This document shows, piece after piece, positions 9,062 to 23,363 of a stretch of DNA of 64,000 nucleotides (positions within the stretch are counted from its first letter, which is position 1; every line of letters starts with the position of its first letter). The translations under genes were made by a program, and so were the position numbers. This DNA is from Pseudomonadota bacterium. GTDB lineage: Bacteria > Pseudomonadota > Gammaproteobacteria > Steroidobacterales > Steroidobacteraceae. The stretch is from positions 3,365,716 to 3,429,715 of the forward strand of contig JBBCGI010000001.1 of assembly GCA_037200975.1 (NCBI GenBank), in the 5' to 3' direction. The notes under the pieces were generated by a model. It was not told the origin of the DNA. It did no database searches and saw only the letters and a program-made list of their open reading frames with translations.

Positions 9062-10162
9062 CTACGCCGGAAACTCGCGGATGCTGAAACTCTTCAGCGG
9101 CTCGAGGATTTCCTCCACCGTCAGGAGCCCCAGGCATGCCGTCGCGCCCACGGCGGGCCCGCGGCCCGCGGCGATCTTGTTAGCCAGCGCGATCGACGGG
9201 GCGCAAGGAATGTTCGGGCCGTCATTGTCGTGCGCCAGCAGACGCCAGGTCATCGTCTGGGGTTGGCCTTCTTCGTCCAGCCCCTCGAGCCGCACGAACA
9301 TCGCGCCGCTGCCGCTCAGCAAGGGCGCGATCCAGCGCGCCACGGTATTGAATATCCGCGCAAATGGCAGCGCGCTCCTGAGCTTGCCGGCGCGCACCAG
9401 CCGCGCCAGTTTTTCGATGGCGCGATGTCCCGTGGCGCTCGCGAAGCCGGCGTGGAAACTCACCGTCTTCACGCCCGCGTAACGCATCGGCAGAAGATCG
9501 AGATCGGGCACGTCGCAGCGCGACAGCAGCCGCGTCCCCACCGGTTTGGGAAATTCGTAGCTCAGTGAATCGACCCAGCCGCGCACGGTGACGCGAGCGC
9601 CTTTTTCCAGCACGGTGAACGGCTGCCCGCAGTAACTGAATACCGCTTTGACCGTGGCGAGGCCTGGCACCAGCGCCCCCGAGGTGATGCCGATGCGGAT
9701 CGCATCGAGGCGGGAATATTCGCCGGCATATCGGTCGATCACCGCGGACGACAAGCCCGGCAGCGTACTGACGCCGCTCACGACGCAGACATTTGCGGCG
9801 CGCGCGGCCGCGTCGAGTCTGGCGATGCCGCCGACGAACTCGCGGCCGTCGGCGAGATCGAGATAGTTGCAGCCCGCCTGGATGCAGGATCGAGCGACGG
9901 CATAGTCCTGATCCTGAAACGGCCCGGCGGTGTGAATGACCGTGCCCACCTGCAGCTTGCGCAGGGTCTGCGCCAGTTTCGGGCTGCTCGCATCGACTAC
10001 CTTGGCGTGATCGGCGCTGCGCCCGAGCTGGTACGCGAGCGCGGTGGCCTTGGCCGCGTCGCGTCCGGCGATCAGCAGGTGGATGCCGGGGTTTCGCGCG
10101 AGGGCCGTGCAGATGCGGCTGCCGAAAAATCCGTATCCACCCAGAACGAGAACGCGGTGCAT
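9062..10162 (-). CDS. Saccharopine dehydrogenase-like NAD(P)-dependent reductase
   Basis: A 366-residue protein with an N-terminal Rossmann fold (MHRVLVLGGYGFFGSRICTA), followed by HTAGPFQDQDY and YLDLADGREF, the signature of the saccharopine dehydrogenase / trans-acting enoyl-reductase family. The substrate cannot be inferred. Such proteins occur in lysine metabolism, lipid biosynthesis and as uncharacterised reductases. The start at 10162 was chosen because it places the GxGxxG motif at the terminus. The open frame extends further upstream, but that part is antisense to ssb and of low complexity. It is convergent with piuC and divergent from ssb. Confidence 0.8.
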   Translation of the reverse strand: MHRVLVLGGYGFFGSRICTALARNPGIHLLIAGRDAAKATALAYQLGRSADHAKVVDASSPKLAQTLRKLQVGTVIHTAGPFQDQDYAVARSCIQAGCNYLDLADGREFVGGIARLDAAARAANVCVVSGVSTLPGLSSAVIDRYAGEYSRLDAIRIGITSGALVPGLATVKAVFSYCGQPFTVLEKGARVTVRGWVDSLSYEFPKPVGTRLLSRCDVPDLDLLPMRYAGVKTVSFHAGFASATGHRAIEKLARLVRAGKLRSALPFARIFNTVARWIAPLLSGSGAMFVRLEGLDEEGQPQTMTWRLLAHDNDGPNIPCAPSIALANKIAAGRGPAVGATACLGLLTVEEILEPLKSFSIREFPA

Positions 10163-10354
10163 GTAATACCCGGCACGTGTCGCGAGATTTCCGCAGGTTA
10201 CGCGCACAAGCTGTGATCGAGGAAGATCGTGAATCCGCGGCGAGCTGGTCAAGATTCGTACAGCCCGATTCGCGGCAATTACACGCGCTACATCTACGCG
10301 CTGCCGCTGCGTACAATCCCGCCCCTCAAGTACTTTCGATGAAGGGCATTCGCC

Positions 10355-10873
10355 ATGGCGCGGGGAATCAACAAAGTCATCCTGATCGGCAATCTGGGCG
10401 CAGACCCGGAAACCCGCGCCATGCCGTCCGGCATGACGGTCGCGAACATCCGCATCGCCACGAGCGAGAACTGGAAAGACAAGCAGTCGGGCGAGAACAA
10501 GGAACGCACCGAGTGGCACAACGTCGCGATGTTCGGCCGCCTCGGAGAAATCGCCGGCGAGTACCTCAAGAAGGGCTCCAAGGTCTACATCGAAGGCAGC
10601 CTGCGGACGAGGAAATGGCAGGACAAATCCGGTAACGACCGTTACACCACGGAGATCATCGCCAACGAAATGCAGATGCTCGATAGCCGCGGTGGCGGCG
10701 GCATGGGCGGCGGTGGAAGTGAATTCGGTGGCGGTGGCGGCGGCGGTAGTGCCCGTCGCGGCGGTGGTGGCGGTGGGTCCGCGCCTCCGGATGATTTCGA
10801 TCAAGGCGGTCCGCCGGCCGGCGGCGGCAGCGACAAGGGCGGCGGCGAGTTCGACGACGACATTCCGTTCTGA
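10355..10873 (+). CDS. ssb: Single-stranded DNA-binding protein
   Basis: A 172-residue SSB. Residues 1 to about 110 form the OB fold ([20 protein letters not shown], then [20 protein letters not shown]). A glycine-rich linker of about 50 residues follows, then the acidic tip EFDDDIPF, which recruits replication and repair enzymes. It acts as a tetramer at replication forks and in recombination. The linker DNA is a run of GGC/GGT codons, a slippage-prone stretch. A TACAAT -10-like hexamer at 10312-10317 lies about 38 bp before the start. It is divergent from the reductase gene; uvrA, the frequent partner of ssb, is not adjacent. Confidence 0.97.
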   Translation: MARGINKVILIGNLGADPETRAMPSGMTVANIRIATSENWKDKQSGENKERTEWHNVAMFGRLGEIAGEYLKKGSKVYIEGSLRTRKWQDKSGNDRYTTEIIANEMQMLDSRGGGGMGGGGSEFGGGGGGGSARRGGGGGGSAPPDDFDQGGPPAGGGSDKGGGEFDDDIPF

Positions 10874-10995
10874 TCGCCACTGCGCGCAGCGCTCCCGCTC
10901 CGCCCAGAGACGTTCAAGTATTTGTTCCGTAAAGGAAATATAGCCAGCCGGGTAAGTGCGATACCCTAGCGCCCGCTTTCCCCGCACCTCCCTCG

Positions 10996-12354
10996 ATGCC
11001 CGGCCGCTACTACATCAAGACTTTCGGCTGCCAGATGAACGAGTACGACTCGACCCGCATGGGCGATGTCCTCGCGGCTGGCGCAGATCTGACTCCCACC
11101 GACGATCCGGCCGAAGCCGACGTCCTCCTCATGAACACCTGCTCGGTGCGCGAGAAGGCCGAGGACAAGGTGTATTCGCTGCTGGGTGAATGGCGCCAGC
11201 TCAAGAAGCTCAAGCCGTCTGTATTGATAGGCGTCGGTGGCTGCGTGGCCAGCCAGGAAGGCGAGGGCATCACCAGGCGCGCACCGTTCGTGGACCTCGT
11301 GTTCGGTCCGCAGACTTTGCACCGCCTGCCCGACATGATCGGCGAGCGTATGCGCGGCGGCCGCGCCGTGGTCGACGTGTCCTTCCCCGAGATCGAGAAG
11401 TTCGATCACCTGCCGGCGCCGCGTGCGGAAGGCTCGAGCGCCTACGTGTCGGTCATGGAAGGCTGCAGCAAGTACTGCACTTTCTGCGTGGTGCCCTACA
11501 CGCGTGGCGACGAAGTGAGCCGCGGCTTCGAATCGGTGCTCGACGAAGTGCGTTCGCTCGCCGGCCAGGGCGTCGGCGAGGTCCACTTGTTAGGCCAGAA
11601 CGTCAACGCTTACGCGGGCGCGATGGCCGACGGCACCGTGGTCGATCTTGCGACGCTCATTCACTACGTGGCGGAAGTCGACGGCGTGCAGCGCATCCGC
11701 TTCACGACCTCGCATCCGGTGGAGTTCGGCGATTCGCTGATCGAGGCCTACGCCAGCATCCCCAAACTCGCGAATCAACTGCACCTGGCGGTGCAGTCGG
11801 GATCGGACCGCATCCTCGCCGCCATGAAGCGCGGATATACGGGGCTCGAGTTCAAGGAGAAGCTGCGGCGCCTGCGTGCGGTTCGGCCCGACATATCGGT
11901 ATCCACTGACATCATCGTGGGTTTTCCGGGCGAGACGGAGCGCGACTTCGAGGCCACACTGAAACTCGTGCGCGAAGCGAATTTCGACCAGTCTTTCTCG
12001 TTCATCTACAGCCAGCGTCCGGGTACGCCCGCGGCCTCGCTGCCGGACGACGTCACGCTCGAAGTGAAGCAGGAACGCCTGTCACGCCTGCAGTCGCAGC
12101 TCAACGCGCAGGCGCGCGCCATCAGCGATTCGATGGTGGGGTCGACGCAGCGTGTGCTGGTCTCGCGTCCCTCGAAGAAAGACGCGCGCGAACTCGCCGG
12201 CCGTACCGAGAATGGCCGCTGGGTGAACTTCGCAGGCCCCGCCAACCTCATCGGACATTTCGTCGACGTGGTCATCGTCGAAGCCCGCCCGCAATCGTTG
12301 CGCGGCCGCTTCGTCAGCATGCCGGGCGAACGCCGCCTGGCCGCGAATCAATAA
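10996..12354 (+). CDS. miaB: tRNA-2-methylthio-N6-dimethylallyladenosine synthase MiaB
   Basis: A 452-residue radical-SAM methylthiotransferase that converts i6A37 to ms2i6A37 in tRNAs reading UNN codons. It has the N-terminal UPF0004 domain with cluster-ligating Cys12, Cys49 and Cys83, and the radical-SAM motif [16 protein letters not shown] with Cys157, Cys161 and Cys164. These positions match those I know for the E. coli enzyme. A C-terminal TRAM domain follows ([20 protein letters not shown]). It is the first gene of the conserved miaB-phoH-ybeY-corC-lnt run. The next gene begins on the base after its stop codon. Confidence 0.98.
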   Translation: MPGRYYIKTFGCQMNEYDSTRMGDVLAAGADLTPTDDPAEADVLLMNTCSVREKAEDKVYSLLGEWRQLKKLKPSVLIGVGGCVASQEGEGITRRAPFVDLVFGPQTLHRLPDMIGERMRGGRAVVDVSFPEIEKFDHLPAPRAEGSSAYVSVMEGCSKYCTFCVVPYTRGDEVSRGFESVLDEVRSLAGQGVGEVHLLGQNVNAYAGAMADGTVVDLATLIHYVAEVDGVQRIRFTTSHPVEFGDSLIEAYASIPKLANQLHLAVQSGSDRILAAMKRGYTGLEFKEKLRRLRAVRPDISVSTDIIVGFPGETERDFEATLKLVREANFDQSFSFIYSQRPGTPAASLPDDVTLEVKQERLSRLQSQLNAQARAISDSMVGSTQRVLVSRPSKKDARELAGRTENGRWVNFAGPANLIGHFVDVVIVEARPQSLRGRFVSMPGERRLAANQ

Positions 12355-13332
12355 ATGTCGACTCCTGCACCCGTAGAACCCGCGCGCGAATTCGATCTGG
12401 TCCCGCCCGACAATGCGCGGCTCGCGAATCTGTGCGGTCCGCTCGACGAAAACCTGCGCCTGGTCGAAGACCGCATGGGCGTCACCATCAAACGCCGCGG
12501 CGCCACATTCCGCGTCACGGGCCCGCGGGCGCGCGCCGCGGAAGAGGTGCTGCGCAATCTGTTCGAGTCGACGGCGAGCGAGGACGTATCGCTCGAGCGC
12601 GTGCACCTGGCGCTGCGCGACGGGCGCGACATGCCCGGCGCGATCGACGACGACGCGCGCGACGAAGGCGCGGTGCGCGTGCTGCGCGGCACGATCCGCG
12701 CGCGCGGAAAAAACCAGCGCGACTACCTCGCGAACATCCATTCGAAGGACCTGGCTTTCGGCATCGGGCCCGCGGGCACGGGCAAGACCTATCTCGCCGT
12801 GGCCTGCGCGGTCGAGGCGCTGACCGCCGACAAGATCCGCCGCATCATCCTGGTGAGACCGGCGGTCGAAGCGGGCGAACGTCTCGGGTTCCTGCCGGGC
12901 GACCTCACGCAGAAGGTCGATCCTTATCTACGTCCGATGTACGACGCGTTGTACGAGATGCTGGGGTTCGACCGCGTCGCGCGTTTCATCGAACGCAACG
13001 TGATCGAGGTGGCGCCACTGGCGTTCATGCGCGGCCGCTCGCTCAACGATTCCTTCATCATCCTCGACGAGGCGCAGAACACCACGCCCGAGCAGATGAA
13101 GATGTTCCTGACGCGTATCGGCTTCGGCTCGCGCGCGGTGGTGACCGGCGACGTGACGCAGACCGATCTGCCGCAAGGAAAGATGTCCGGTCTCAGGCAC
13201 GTCATCAATATCCTGCGCGACATCGAAGGGGTGGCGTTCACATTCTTCGAAGCCGCGGACGTGGTGCGTCACCCGCTCGTGCAGCGCATCGTCAAGGCGT
13301 ATGAAGCGCACACGCCACCCGATCGTTTATGA
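12355..13332 (+). CDS. ybeZ: PhoH-like ATPase YbeZ
   Basis: A 325-residue PhoH-family P-loop ATPase. An N-terminal KH-like region precedes the Walker A motif GPAGTGKT (residues about 139-146) and the Walker B motif FIILDEAQN. YbeZ partners the endoribonuclease YbeY in ribosome and RNA quality control, and the next gene is ybeY, overlapping by 4 bp (ATGA). The ATG start directly follows the miaB stop codon, so translational coupling along the operon is likely. Confidence 0.95.
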   Translation: MSTPAPVEPAREFDLVPPDNARLANLCGPLDENLRLVEDRMGVTIKRRGATFRVTGPRARAAEEVLRNLFESTASEDVSLERVHLALRDGRDMPGAIDDDARDEGAVRVLRGTIRARGKNQRDYLANIHSKDLAFGIGPAGTGKTYLAVACAVEALTADKIRRIILVRPAVEAGERLGFLPGDLTQKVDPYLRPMYDALYEMLGFDRVARFIERNVIEVAPLAFMRGRSLNDSFIILDEAQNTTPEQMKMFLTRIGFGSRAVVTGDVTQTDLPQGKMSGLRHVINILRDIEGVAFTFFEAADVVRHPLVQRIVKAYEAHTPPDRL

Positions 13333-13805
13333 ACCCGGCGCGCGGGCTCGCCTTGTCCCTCGCCCGGGGTACACGAGCCTGGGCGCCTTCGCGGGTGCGC
13401 ATGAGTAGTTGGGCGGCACGCGCGCTCGGCCGCCGTGGCGAGGGCCGCGAGATCGCGGTGCGCGTGGTCGCGGCGCGCGAAAGCCGCGCGCTGAACAAGC
13501 TGTGGCGAGGCAAGGACAAACCGACCAACGTGTTGTCGTTCCCCGCGCCCGAACAGGGCCGTCGCGGGATGCCGCGCAACGAACACATCCCGTTCGGCGA
13601 TCTCGTGATCTGCGCCGAGGTCGTGCGCCGCGAGGCGCTGCGCGACGGCAAGGCGCTCGAGGCGCACTGGGCCCACATGGTCGTGCACGGCGCGCTGCAT
13701 CTTGCCGGCTACGACCACGAGTCCGGGCGCCGCGAACAACAACGCATGGAACGCCGCGAAATCGCGGTGCTCAAGAGTTTCGGTATCGGAAATCCCTACA
13801 CATGA
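13329..13805 (+). CDS. ybeY: Endoribonuclease YbeY
   Basis: A 158-residue zinc-dependent endoribonuclease involved in 16S rRNA 3'-end maturation and 70S ribosome quality control. The metal-binding motif HGALHLAGYDH is intact (His120, His124, His130). The region KPTNVLSFPAPEQGR is also typical. Its ATG overlaps the ybeZ stop codon (ATGA at 13329-13332), and its end overlaps the corC start by 4 bp, indicating translational coupling. The N-terminus (NPARGLALSLARGTRAW) is slightly more basic than usual. Confidence 0.95.
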   Translation: MNPARGLALSLARGTRAWAPSRVRMSSWAARALGRRGEGREIAVRVVAARESRALNKLWRGKDKPTNVLSFPAPEQGRRGMPRNEHIPFGDLVICAEVVRREALRDGKALEAHWAHMVVHGALHLAGYDHESGRREQQRMERREIAVLKSFGIGNPYT

Positions 13806-14710
13806 GCGCCAAAGAAAAAGAGAAAGACCACGAGAAGGACATCGGTGCCAGCGGCAAGTGGCTGCGCAAGTTGTCGCGCAAGATCGCGGGCGAGGCCCAG
13901 GATCGAGGCGAAGTGGTCGAATACCTGCGCGATGCGGCCGAGCGGGGCATCGTCGAAGGCGACGCGCTTGCCATGCTCGAAGGTGTGCTCGGCGTGGCCG
14001 ACATCCAGGTGCGCGACATTATGGTGCCGCGTGCGCAGATGACAGTGCTGAACCGCGATGATGAGTCCGAGGTGCTGCTGAAGACGGTGGTCGAGAGCGG
14101 TCACTCGCGTTTCCCGGTGATGGATGAAAACCGCGAGAAGATCGTCGGCATCCTGCTGGCCAAGGACCTGCTGCGGCTCGCCGCGCAGGACGCTCGCGGC
14201 GAAGAGGGCGCGCCGTTCGACATCAAGGAATTCATGCGGCCGACGGTGTTCGTGCCGGAATCGAAGCGCCTCAATGTGTTGCTGCGGGAATTTCGCCGCT
14301 CGCGCGTGCACATGGCCATCGTCGCCGATGAATACGGCGGTGTCGCGGGCCTGGTGACCATCGAAGACGTCATCGAGCAGATCGTCGGCGACATCGACGA
14401 CGAACATGACGTCGATGAGGACGTGAATATCCGCAAGGACGGCGAGCGCCAGTACATCGTGCGCGGCCAGACTCCGATCGACGAGTTCAACGAATATTTC
14501 CAGACCGAGCTGTCGGACGACGAGTTCGACACCGTGGCGGGCTTGGCGATGAAGCAGTTAGGCCGCCTGCCGCGCCGCGGCGAAACGCTGCAGCTGGCGG
14601 ATTGCGAGCTCAAGGTGCTGCGCTTCGACCGCCGCCGCATCGACAGTCTGCGGCTCACGGCGCCGCGCGACATCGTGGCGCCCGAAGACCGCCCCCTGGT
14701 AGACGAGTGA
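13802..14710 (+). CDS. corC: CBS-domain transporter-associated protein CorC
   Basis: A 302-residue CorC/YbeX protein. Two CBS domains lie at roughly residues 75-200 (VRDIMVPRAQMTVLNRDDES, then VHMAIVADEYGGVAGLVTIE). A C-terminal CorC/HlyC domain follows (LADCELKVLRFDRRRIDSLR). It is linked to magnesium/cobalt efflux and to ribosome function in the ybeZYX cluster. The N-terminal 15 residues are rich in Lys and Glu. The ATG at 13802 overlaps the ybeY end by 4 bp. The longer upstream reading of the same frame is antiparallel noise over ybeY. Confidence 0.94.
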   Translation: MSAKEKEKDHEKDIGASGKWLRKLSRKIAGEAQDRGEVVEYLRDAAERGIVEGDALAMLEGVLGVADIQVRDIMVPRAQMTVLNRDDESEVLLKTVVESGHSRFPVMDENREKIVGILLAKDLLRLAAQDARGEEGAPFDIKEFMRPTVFVPESKRLNVLLREFRRSRVHMAIVADEYGGVAGLVTIEDVIEQIVGDIDDEHDVDEDVNIRKDGERQYIVRGQTPIDEFNEYFQTELSDDEFDTVAGLAMKQLGRLPRRGETLQLADCELKVLRFDRRRIDSLRLTAPRDIVAPEDRPLVDE

Positions 14711-14717
14711 AGCGCAG

Positions 14718-16247
14718 TTGAGGCCGCGCCAACTGGTCGAACGGCGCTACGTCGGCAGCGCGGCCGCGCTCGTCGCCGGCATGTTGTTGACCATGTCGTT
14801 CGCACCGCTGGCGTGGTGGCCACTGGCCTTTTTCATGCCCGCCGCGCTGATGTGGTTGTGGCAGGGCGCAACGCCACGCCGCGCCGCCGTGCTCGGCTTC
14901 TGGTTCAACGCCGGCACTTTCGCAGCGGGCACGTACTGGATCTACATCAGCACCCACGTCGTGTACCACGCCCCGATTCCGCTGGCATTGCTGCTGATGG
15001 CGGGGCTGGTCTCCATCATGGGCGCCTATCACGCCTTGTTAGGCTGGCTGATCGCGAAATATCTGCCCGAGCGTGGGGCCTGGCGCTGGCTCGTGGGCAT
15101 CCCGTCGATGTGGTTGTTCCTCGAGTGGTGGCGCAGCTGGTTCCTCACGGGCTTCGGCTGGCTGGCGCTCGGTTATTCGCAGACTGATACCTGGCTCGGC
15201 AGCCTGGCGCCGGTCGTCGGCCAGTACGGTCTCGGCCTGCTGGTATTGCTGGTCGCGGGCGCAATGATGACGCTGCTTTCGGGCAACCAACGCGAGCGCA
15301 TCGCCGCGGGCGTCATCGTCATTGTCATCTGGGGTCTCGGGTTCGCGTTGCGCGGCGTCGAATGGACGCAGCCCTACAGCCGCCCGATCACGGTGGCCGT
15401 CGTGCAAGGCGCCATCCCGCAGGATGAAAAGTGGATCGCAGAAAACCTGCAGTCGACGCTCGATCGTTACCAGGAGCTCACGCGCGAGGCGCATGGCGCG
15501 AAGATCATCGTGTGGCCGGAGTCTGCCATCCCGGACATCGCGAACAACCACATCGCTTACTACCGTGACGTGTACGCCGATGCGAGTGCGCACGGTTCGT
15601 CGCTCATCATGGGTACATTGCGCATCGACGTCGACGAGAAGACCGGGAATGAGACCGCATACAACTCGGTCCTCGCGATGGATCGATCCACCCCGGGTGT
15701 GGCGTGGCACGACAAGCGCCACCTGGTGCCATTCGTCGAGTTCATTCCCGTGCCCGGTTTCGCACGGCAGTGGTTGAGACTGATGGCATTGCCCTATCAG
15801 GACTTCATGCGCGGCGCCGACGAGCAGCCGCCGCTCGAGGCGGCCGGTCAGCGCATCGCCGCCAGCGTCTGCTACGAAGACGGATATGGATCGAGCCAGC
15901 TACCGGCCCTGCGCACGGCCACGTTGCTGGTAAACGTCACCAACGATGCGTGGTTCCGTAAGTCGAGCGCGCGTTACCAGCATCTGCAGATCAGCCGCAT
16001 GCGCTCCATGGAAGCAGGGCGGCCCACCATCCGGGCCGCCAACGACGGCGTCTCGGCGGTCATCGGCCACCGTGGCGAGATAATCACCCGCGCCCCCGAA
16101 TATGAAGCGAATGTAATGCGCGGCGAATTGCAGCCCCGTATCGGTTTGACGCCCTATGCGCGCACCGGAAATTGGGCTGTGATCGGCCTGGCCCTTGTTT
16201 TAGGCTGCGCCAGCGCATATGTGAGGCGTCACCCGAAACCCGTTTGA
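14718..16247 (+). CDS. lnt: Apolipoprotein N-acyltransferase
   Basis: A 509-residue inner-membrane enzyme that transfers the third acyl chain to the N-terminal Cys of lipoproteins. Several N-terminal hydrophobic segments (residues about 10-210) precede a nitrilase-type domain. The Glu-Lys-Cys triad is visible: WPESAIPD (Glu268), DKRHLVPFVEF (Lys333) and SVCYEDGYG (Cys385). A further C-terminal transmembrane segment ends the protein. The TTG start at 14718, 7 bp after corC, is the likeliest one, since the next in-frame ATG would remove part of the first membrane segment. It is the last gene of the miaB operon. The window encodes several likely lipoprotein substrates, such as LptE, the GH31 enzyme and the STN-like protein. 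Confidence 0.96.
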   Translation: MRPRQLVERRYVGSAAALVAGMLLTMSFAPLAWWPLAFFMPAALMWLWQGATPRRAAVLGFWFNAGTFAAGTYWIYISTHVVYHAPIPLALLLMAGLVSIMGAYHALLGWLIAKYLPERGAWRWLVGIPSMWLFLEWWRSWFLTGFGWLALGYSQTDTWLGSLAPVVGQYGLGLLVLLVAGAMMTLLSGNQRERIAAGVIVIVIWGLGFALRGVEWTQPYSRPITVAVVQGAIPQDEKWIAENLQSTLDRYQELTREAHGAKIIVWPESAIPDIANNHIAYYRDVYADASAHGSSLIMGTLRIDVDEKTGNETAYNSVLAMDRSTPGVAWHDKRHLVPFVEFIPVPGFARQWLRLMALPYQDFMRGADEQPPLEAAGQRIAASVCYEDGYGSSQLPALRTATLLVNVTNDAWFRKSSARYQHLQISRMRSMEAGRPTIRAANDGVSAVIGHRGEIITRAPEYEANVMRGELQPRIGLTPYARTGNWAVIGLALVLGCASAYVRRHPKPV

Positions 16248-16267
16248 GATCCGCCGAGGAGAGGTAC

Positions 16268-20693
<4,426 letters not shown>

Positions 20694-20703
20694 GATGGGT
20701 CGC

Positions 20704-21186
20704 ATGAAACGCATTGGCGCCTCGTTGTTGCTGCTCGCCGGCGGAATCGGCGGCTGTGGCTTTCACCTGCAGGGCCGCCAGCCCATGCCCGAGGCCTTCG
20801 CCTACACCTACATCGACACGAAGGACGAACAGACCGATTTCGTGCAGGACCTGCGCAAGGCGTTGATCGCCTCGGGTTCGAAGGTGATCCGCACGAAGGG
20901 TTCGTCGGGCGCCACCGTCAGCGTGCACGAGGACGAATTGACCGAGCGCATCCTGTCGGTCTCCGCGCGCAACATTCCCACCGAGTACGAACTCACCTAC
21001 CAGGTGAAGTTCTCGGTCACCGCCGGCGGCAAGACGCTCATCGACAACGAAGAGATCACCGCCACGCGCGATCTGAGCTTCGAAGAGTCGCAGCTGCTAG
21101 CCAAGGAACGCGAACAGGAAATCCTGCGCGAGGCGCTGGCGCGCGATCTCGTGGCGCTGGTGATGCGCCGCCTCGCGTCTCTCTAG
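20704..21186 (+). CDS. lptE: LPS-assembly lipoprotein LptE
   Basis: A 160-residue outer-membrane lipoprotein that plugs LptD for lipopolysaccharide insertion. The signal peptide MKRIGASLLLLAGGIGGCGF has a clear lipobox (GGC), followed by the family hallmark GFHLQGRQPMPE. An alternative ATG at 20695 adds three residues and lies 1 bp from the leuS stop. Both starts keep the signal and imply coupling with leuS. In E. coli and relatives holA follows directly, but here four unrelated features intervene. Confidence 0.93.
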   Translation: MKRIGASLLLLAGGIGGCGFHLQGRQPMPEAFAYTYIDTKDEQTDFVQDLRKALIASGSKVIRTKGSSGATVSVHEDELTERILSVSARNIPTEYELTYQVKFSVTAGGKTLIDNEEITATRDLSFEESQLLAKEREQEILREALARDLVALVMRRLASL

Positions 21187-21190
21187 ATCC

Positions 21191-21679
21191 ATGGACGTCC
21201 TGCGCGTCGGCGACGAAGCGCACGAATCCATTCGTACGCTGCTGCGACGCTACGGGGTCACGCTGCGTCAGCTCGCCGCGGCGGACGAGGTGCCGGGCTC
21301 CTACTGGGGCGAGAGCGAAGCCGGACTCCAGGGAAATGAACTCCACGTTCGCGCCGACACGCCGCTGCATTCACTGCTGCACGAGCTCAGCCATTACGTC
21401 TGCATGTCGAAGGATCGCCGTGCCGGTCTCGATCGCGATGCGGGCGGCGACGACGCGGAAGAGTGTGCGGTGTGTTACCTGCAGATCCTGCTCGCCGGCG
21501 AGCTGCCCATGCTCGGGCGCGAACGCATGTTGCTCGACATGGATGCGTGGGGTTACAGCTTCCGGCTCGGGTCGGCGCGCGCCTGGTTCGAGGCAGATGC
21601 AACGGATGCCCGCATCTGGTTGCGCCGGAATGACGTGATAGACGAGCACCAGCGGCCGACTTTTCGCGTCAGGCAATGA
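21191..21679 (+). CDS. Zincin-like conserved hypothetical protein (HExxH)
   Basis: A 162-residue soluble protein starting 4 bp after lptE. It carries a zinc-protease-type motif HELSHYVCM (His64, Glu65, His68). A cluster of acidic residues and cysteines follows about 25 residues later (DDAEECAVCYLQ), which could provide the third metal ligand. No signal peptide or membrane segment is seen. I do not recognise a named family. Metallopeptidase activity is inferred from the motif only. It is probably co-transcribed with leuS-lptE. Confidence 0.75.
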   Translation: MDVLRVGDEAHESIRTLLRRYGVTLRQLAAADEVPGSYWGESEAGLQGNELHVRADTPLHSLLHELSHYVCMSKDRRAGLDRDAGGDDAEECAVCYLQILLAGELPMLGRERMLLDMDAWGYSFRLGSARAWFEADATDARIWLRRNDVIDEHQRPTFRVRQ

Positions 21680-21988
21680 AATGAAATCCGCAGCGTCGAT
21701 GCGTATCGAGATCTGCCTCGCCGGGCGGCGCGGGATCGTCGGGGGATGGAGGCGGGGCACCGCCTGAAAAGAAGAGGAGTCGTTTCGGAATTGAGCTTCC
21801 GCCTCCACCTGCCCGACCATGTCGACCGACGGAACCCGCGCTGAGCAGGCGCAAGCCCCGGTAGCAGCTGTATCGGCCGGAAGCTGTCGGACTTTAGGGC
21901 CCTCGATCGAATTGTGAGTCCGATCCCGGCGGGTTTTACAGAATCCGGGCTGGATGCGGCGATGGGCCGCGCCCTGCGCCGCCCCTAA
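21680..21988. other. Intergenic stretch with no supported gene
   Basis: About 309 bp lie between two convergent genes. I see short GC-rich inverted segments but no convincing T-tailed terminator, tRNA or known riboswitch core, and no credible reading frame. Confidence 0.6.
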
Positions 21989-23014
21989 CTACCGCCGCGC
22001 GAAGCGATCCGTCGCCTTGACCAGCTCGCGGGCGATGCCGGGTTCGAACGCGGAGTGGCCGGCGTCGGGCACGATGCGCAGGTCCGATTCCGGCCAGGCG
22101 TTGTACAGGTCCCAGGCGCTGCGCGCCGGGCACACCACGTCGAACCGGCCCTGCACGATGACTGCCGGGATGTGGCGGATCTTGTGCACGTCTTCGAGCA
22201 ACTGGTTCGGCCGCTCGAGAAAACCGCCATTCACGAAATAGTGACACTCGATGCGCGCGAACGCGGCGGCAAACCTGGGGTCGGCGAACTGCTTGACGTA
22301 GTTCTGGTTGAACTTCATGTAGGCCAGCGCGCCTTCCCAGATGGACCAGGCGCGCGCGGCTTCGAGCAGCACCTCGCGATCGTCGTTGGTCAGCCGTTTG
22401 TAGTAGGACTGCATGCAGTCCTTGCGCTCGTCGGCCGACAGCGGCGCGAGATAGTGTTCCCACAGATCCGGGAACATCGCCGCCGCGCCAAGATCGTTCT
22501 GGTAGAACCATTCGAGCTCGAAGCGGCGCAGCAGGAAGATGCCGCGCAGCACGAGCTCCGTGCAGCGCTCGGCGTGTTTCTGCGCATAGGCGAGTGCCAG
22601 CGTCGAGCCCCACGATCCGCCGAATACCTGCCAGCGCTCGATGCCGAGATGTTTGCGCAGCGTTTCGATGTCTTCGACCAGGTGCCAGGTGGTGTTGTCG
22701 ATGAGGCTCGCGGAGGGTTTGCTCTTGCCGGAGCCGCGCTGGTCGAACAGCACGATGCGGTAACGCTTCGGGTCGAAGAACTGGCGCATCTTCGGATCCG
22801 TGCCGCCGCCGGGGCCGCCGTGCAGGAATACCACCGGCTTGCCGTCCGGATTCCCGCTTTCCTCGTAGTACAGCTCGTGGACGTCCGAGACGCGCAGGAA
22901 CCCCGTCTTGTACGCCTTGACCGGTGGATAGAAGTCGCCGGGCTTGCGTGCCGGCACCGCCTTCGCGAGCTTGCGTTTCGGAGCCGTCTTCACTTTCTTC
23001 TTCTTGTTAGCCAT
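21989..23014 (-). CDS. pip: Proline iminopeptidase
   Basis: A 341-residue alpha/beta-hydrolase peptidase (family S33) removing N-terminal proline from peptides. The oxyanion region [10 protein letters not shown] and FDQRGSGKS are classic for the family. The nucleophile is Ser134 in GGSWGSTLA, and the acid/His partners lie in GRFDVVCP and [10 protein letters not shown]. The N-terminus carries an unusual lysine-rich leader of about 25 residues ([17 protein letters not shown]) that is not a signal peptide. The start codon overlaps the end of the upstream HIT gene by 8 bp, so the two are coupled. Confidence 0.92.
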   Translation of the reverse strand: MANKKKKVKTAPKRKLAKAVPARKPGDFYPPVKAYKTGFLRVSDVHELYYEESGNPDGKPVVFLHGGPGGGTDPKMRQFFDPKRYRIVLFDQRGSGKSKPSASLIDNTTWHLVEDIETLRKHLGIERWQVFGGSWGSTLALAYAQKHAERCTELVLRGIFLLRRFELEWFYQNDLGAAAMFPDLWEHYLAPLSADERKDCMQSYYKRLTNDDREVLLEAARAWSIWEGALAYMKFNQNYVKQFADPRFAAAFARIECHYFVNGGFLERPNQLLEDVHKIRHIPAVIVQGRFDVVCPARSAWDLYNAWPESDLRIVPDAGHSAFEPGIARELVKATDRFARR

Positions 23015-23363
23015 GAGTTCCTCCGGAGAGCATCGGCCCGAGCGGCGCGCCGCCCACCAGGTGCATGTGCAGGTGATAGACGACCTGCCCGCCATGTTTG
23101 TTGCAATTGACGATCAGCCGGAAGCCGTCCGCGGCGATGCCTTCCTGCTTCGCGATGTCGCGCGCCACGACGAACATGTGGCCGAGCGTGCGCTCGTCCT
23201 CTTCGCTCACGTCGTTCACGGTCGGGATCGGCTTGTTAGGAATGATGAGCACGTGCACCGGCGCCTGCGGGCTGATGTCGCGAAAGGCGGTGACGCGGTC
23301 GTCCTTGAAGACAATGGTGGCCGGAATCTCGCCGGCGACGATTTTCTCGAAAAGGGTAGGCAT
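23007..23363 (-). CDS. hinT: HIT-family purine nucleoside phosphoramidase (HinT-like)
   Basis: A 118-residue histidine-triad nucleotide hydrolase cleaving adenosine phosphoramidates. The triad [11 protein letters not shown] has His97, His99 and His101. [18 protein letters not shown] is a typical N-terminus. Its last 8 bp overlap the start of the iminopeptidase gene. It is divergent from holA, with a 131-bp gap that contains a GGGGACAGACC stretch resembling part of the palindromic elements. Confidence 0.95.
   Translation of the reverse strand: MPTLFEKIVAGEIPATIVFKDDRVTAFRDISPQAPVHVLIIPNKPIPTVNDVSEEDERTLGHMFVVARDIAKQEGIAADGFRLIVNCNKHGGQVVYHLHMHLVGGAPLGPMLSGGTHG

Noticed and set aside
10163..10987. 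N-terminal extension of the saccharopine-dehydrogenase-like frame
   Set aside because: It is antisense to ssb and made of Thr/Ala repeats; the Rossmann motif begins at the 10162 start.
21680..21988. Known riboswitch or 6S/4.5S RNA in the gap after the zincin-like gene
   Set aside because: I compared the region mentally with cobalamin, TPP, 6S and 4.5S cores and saw no consensus.
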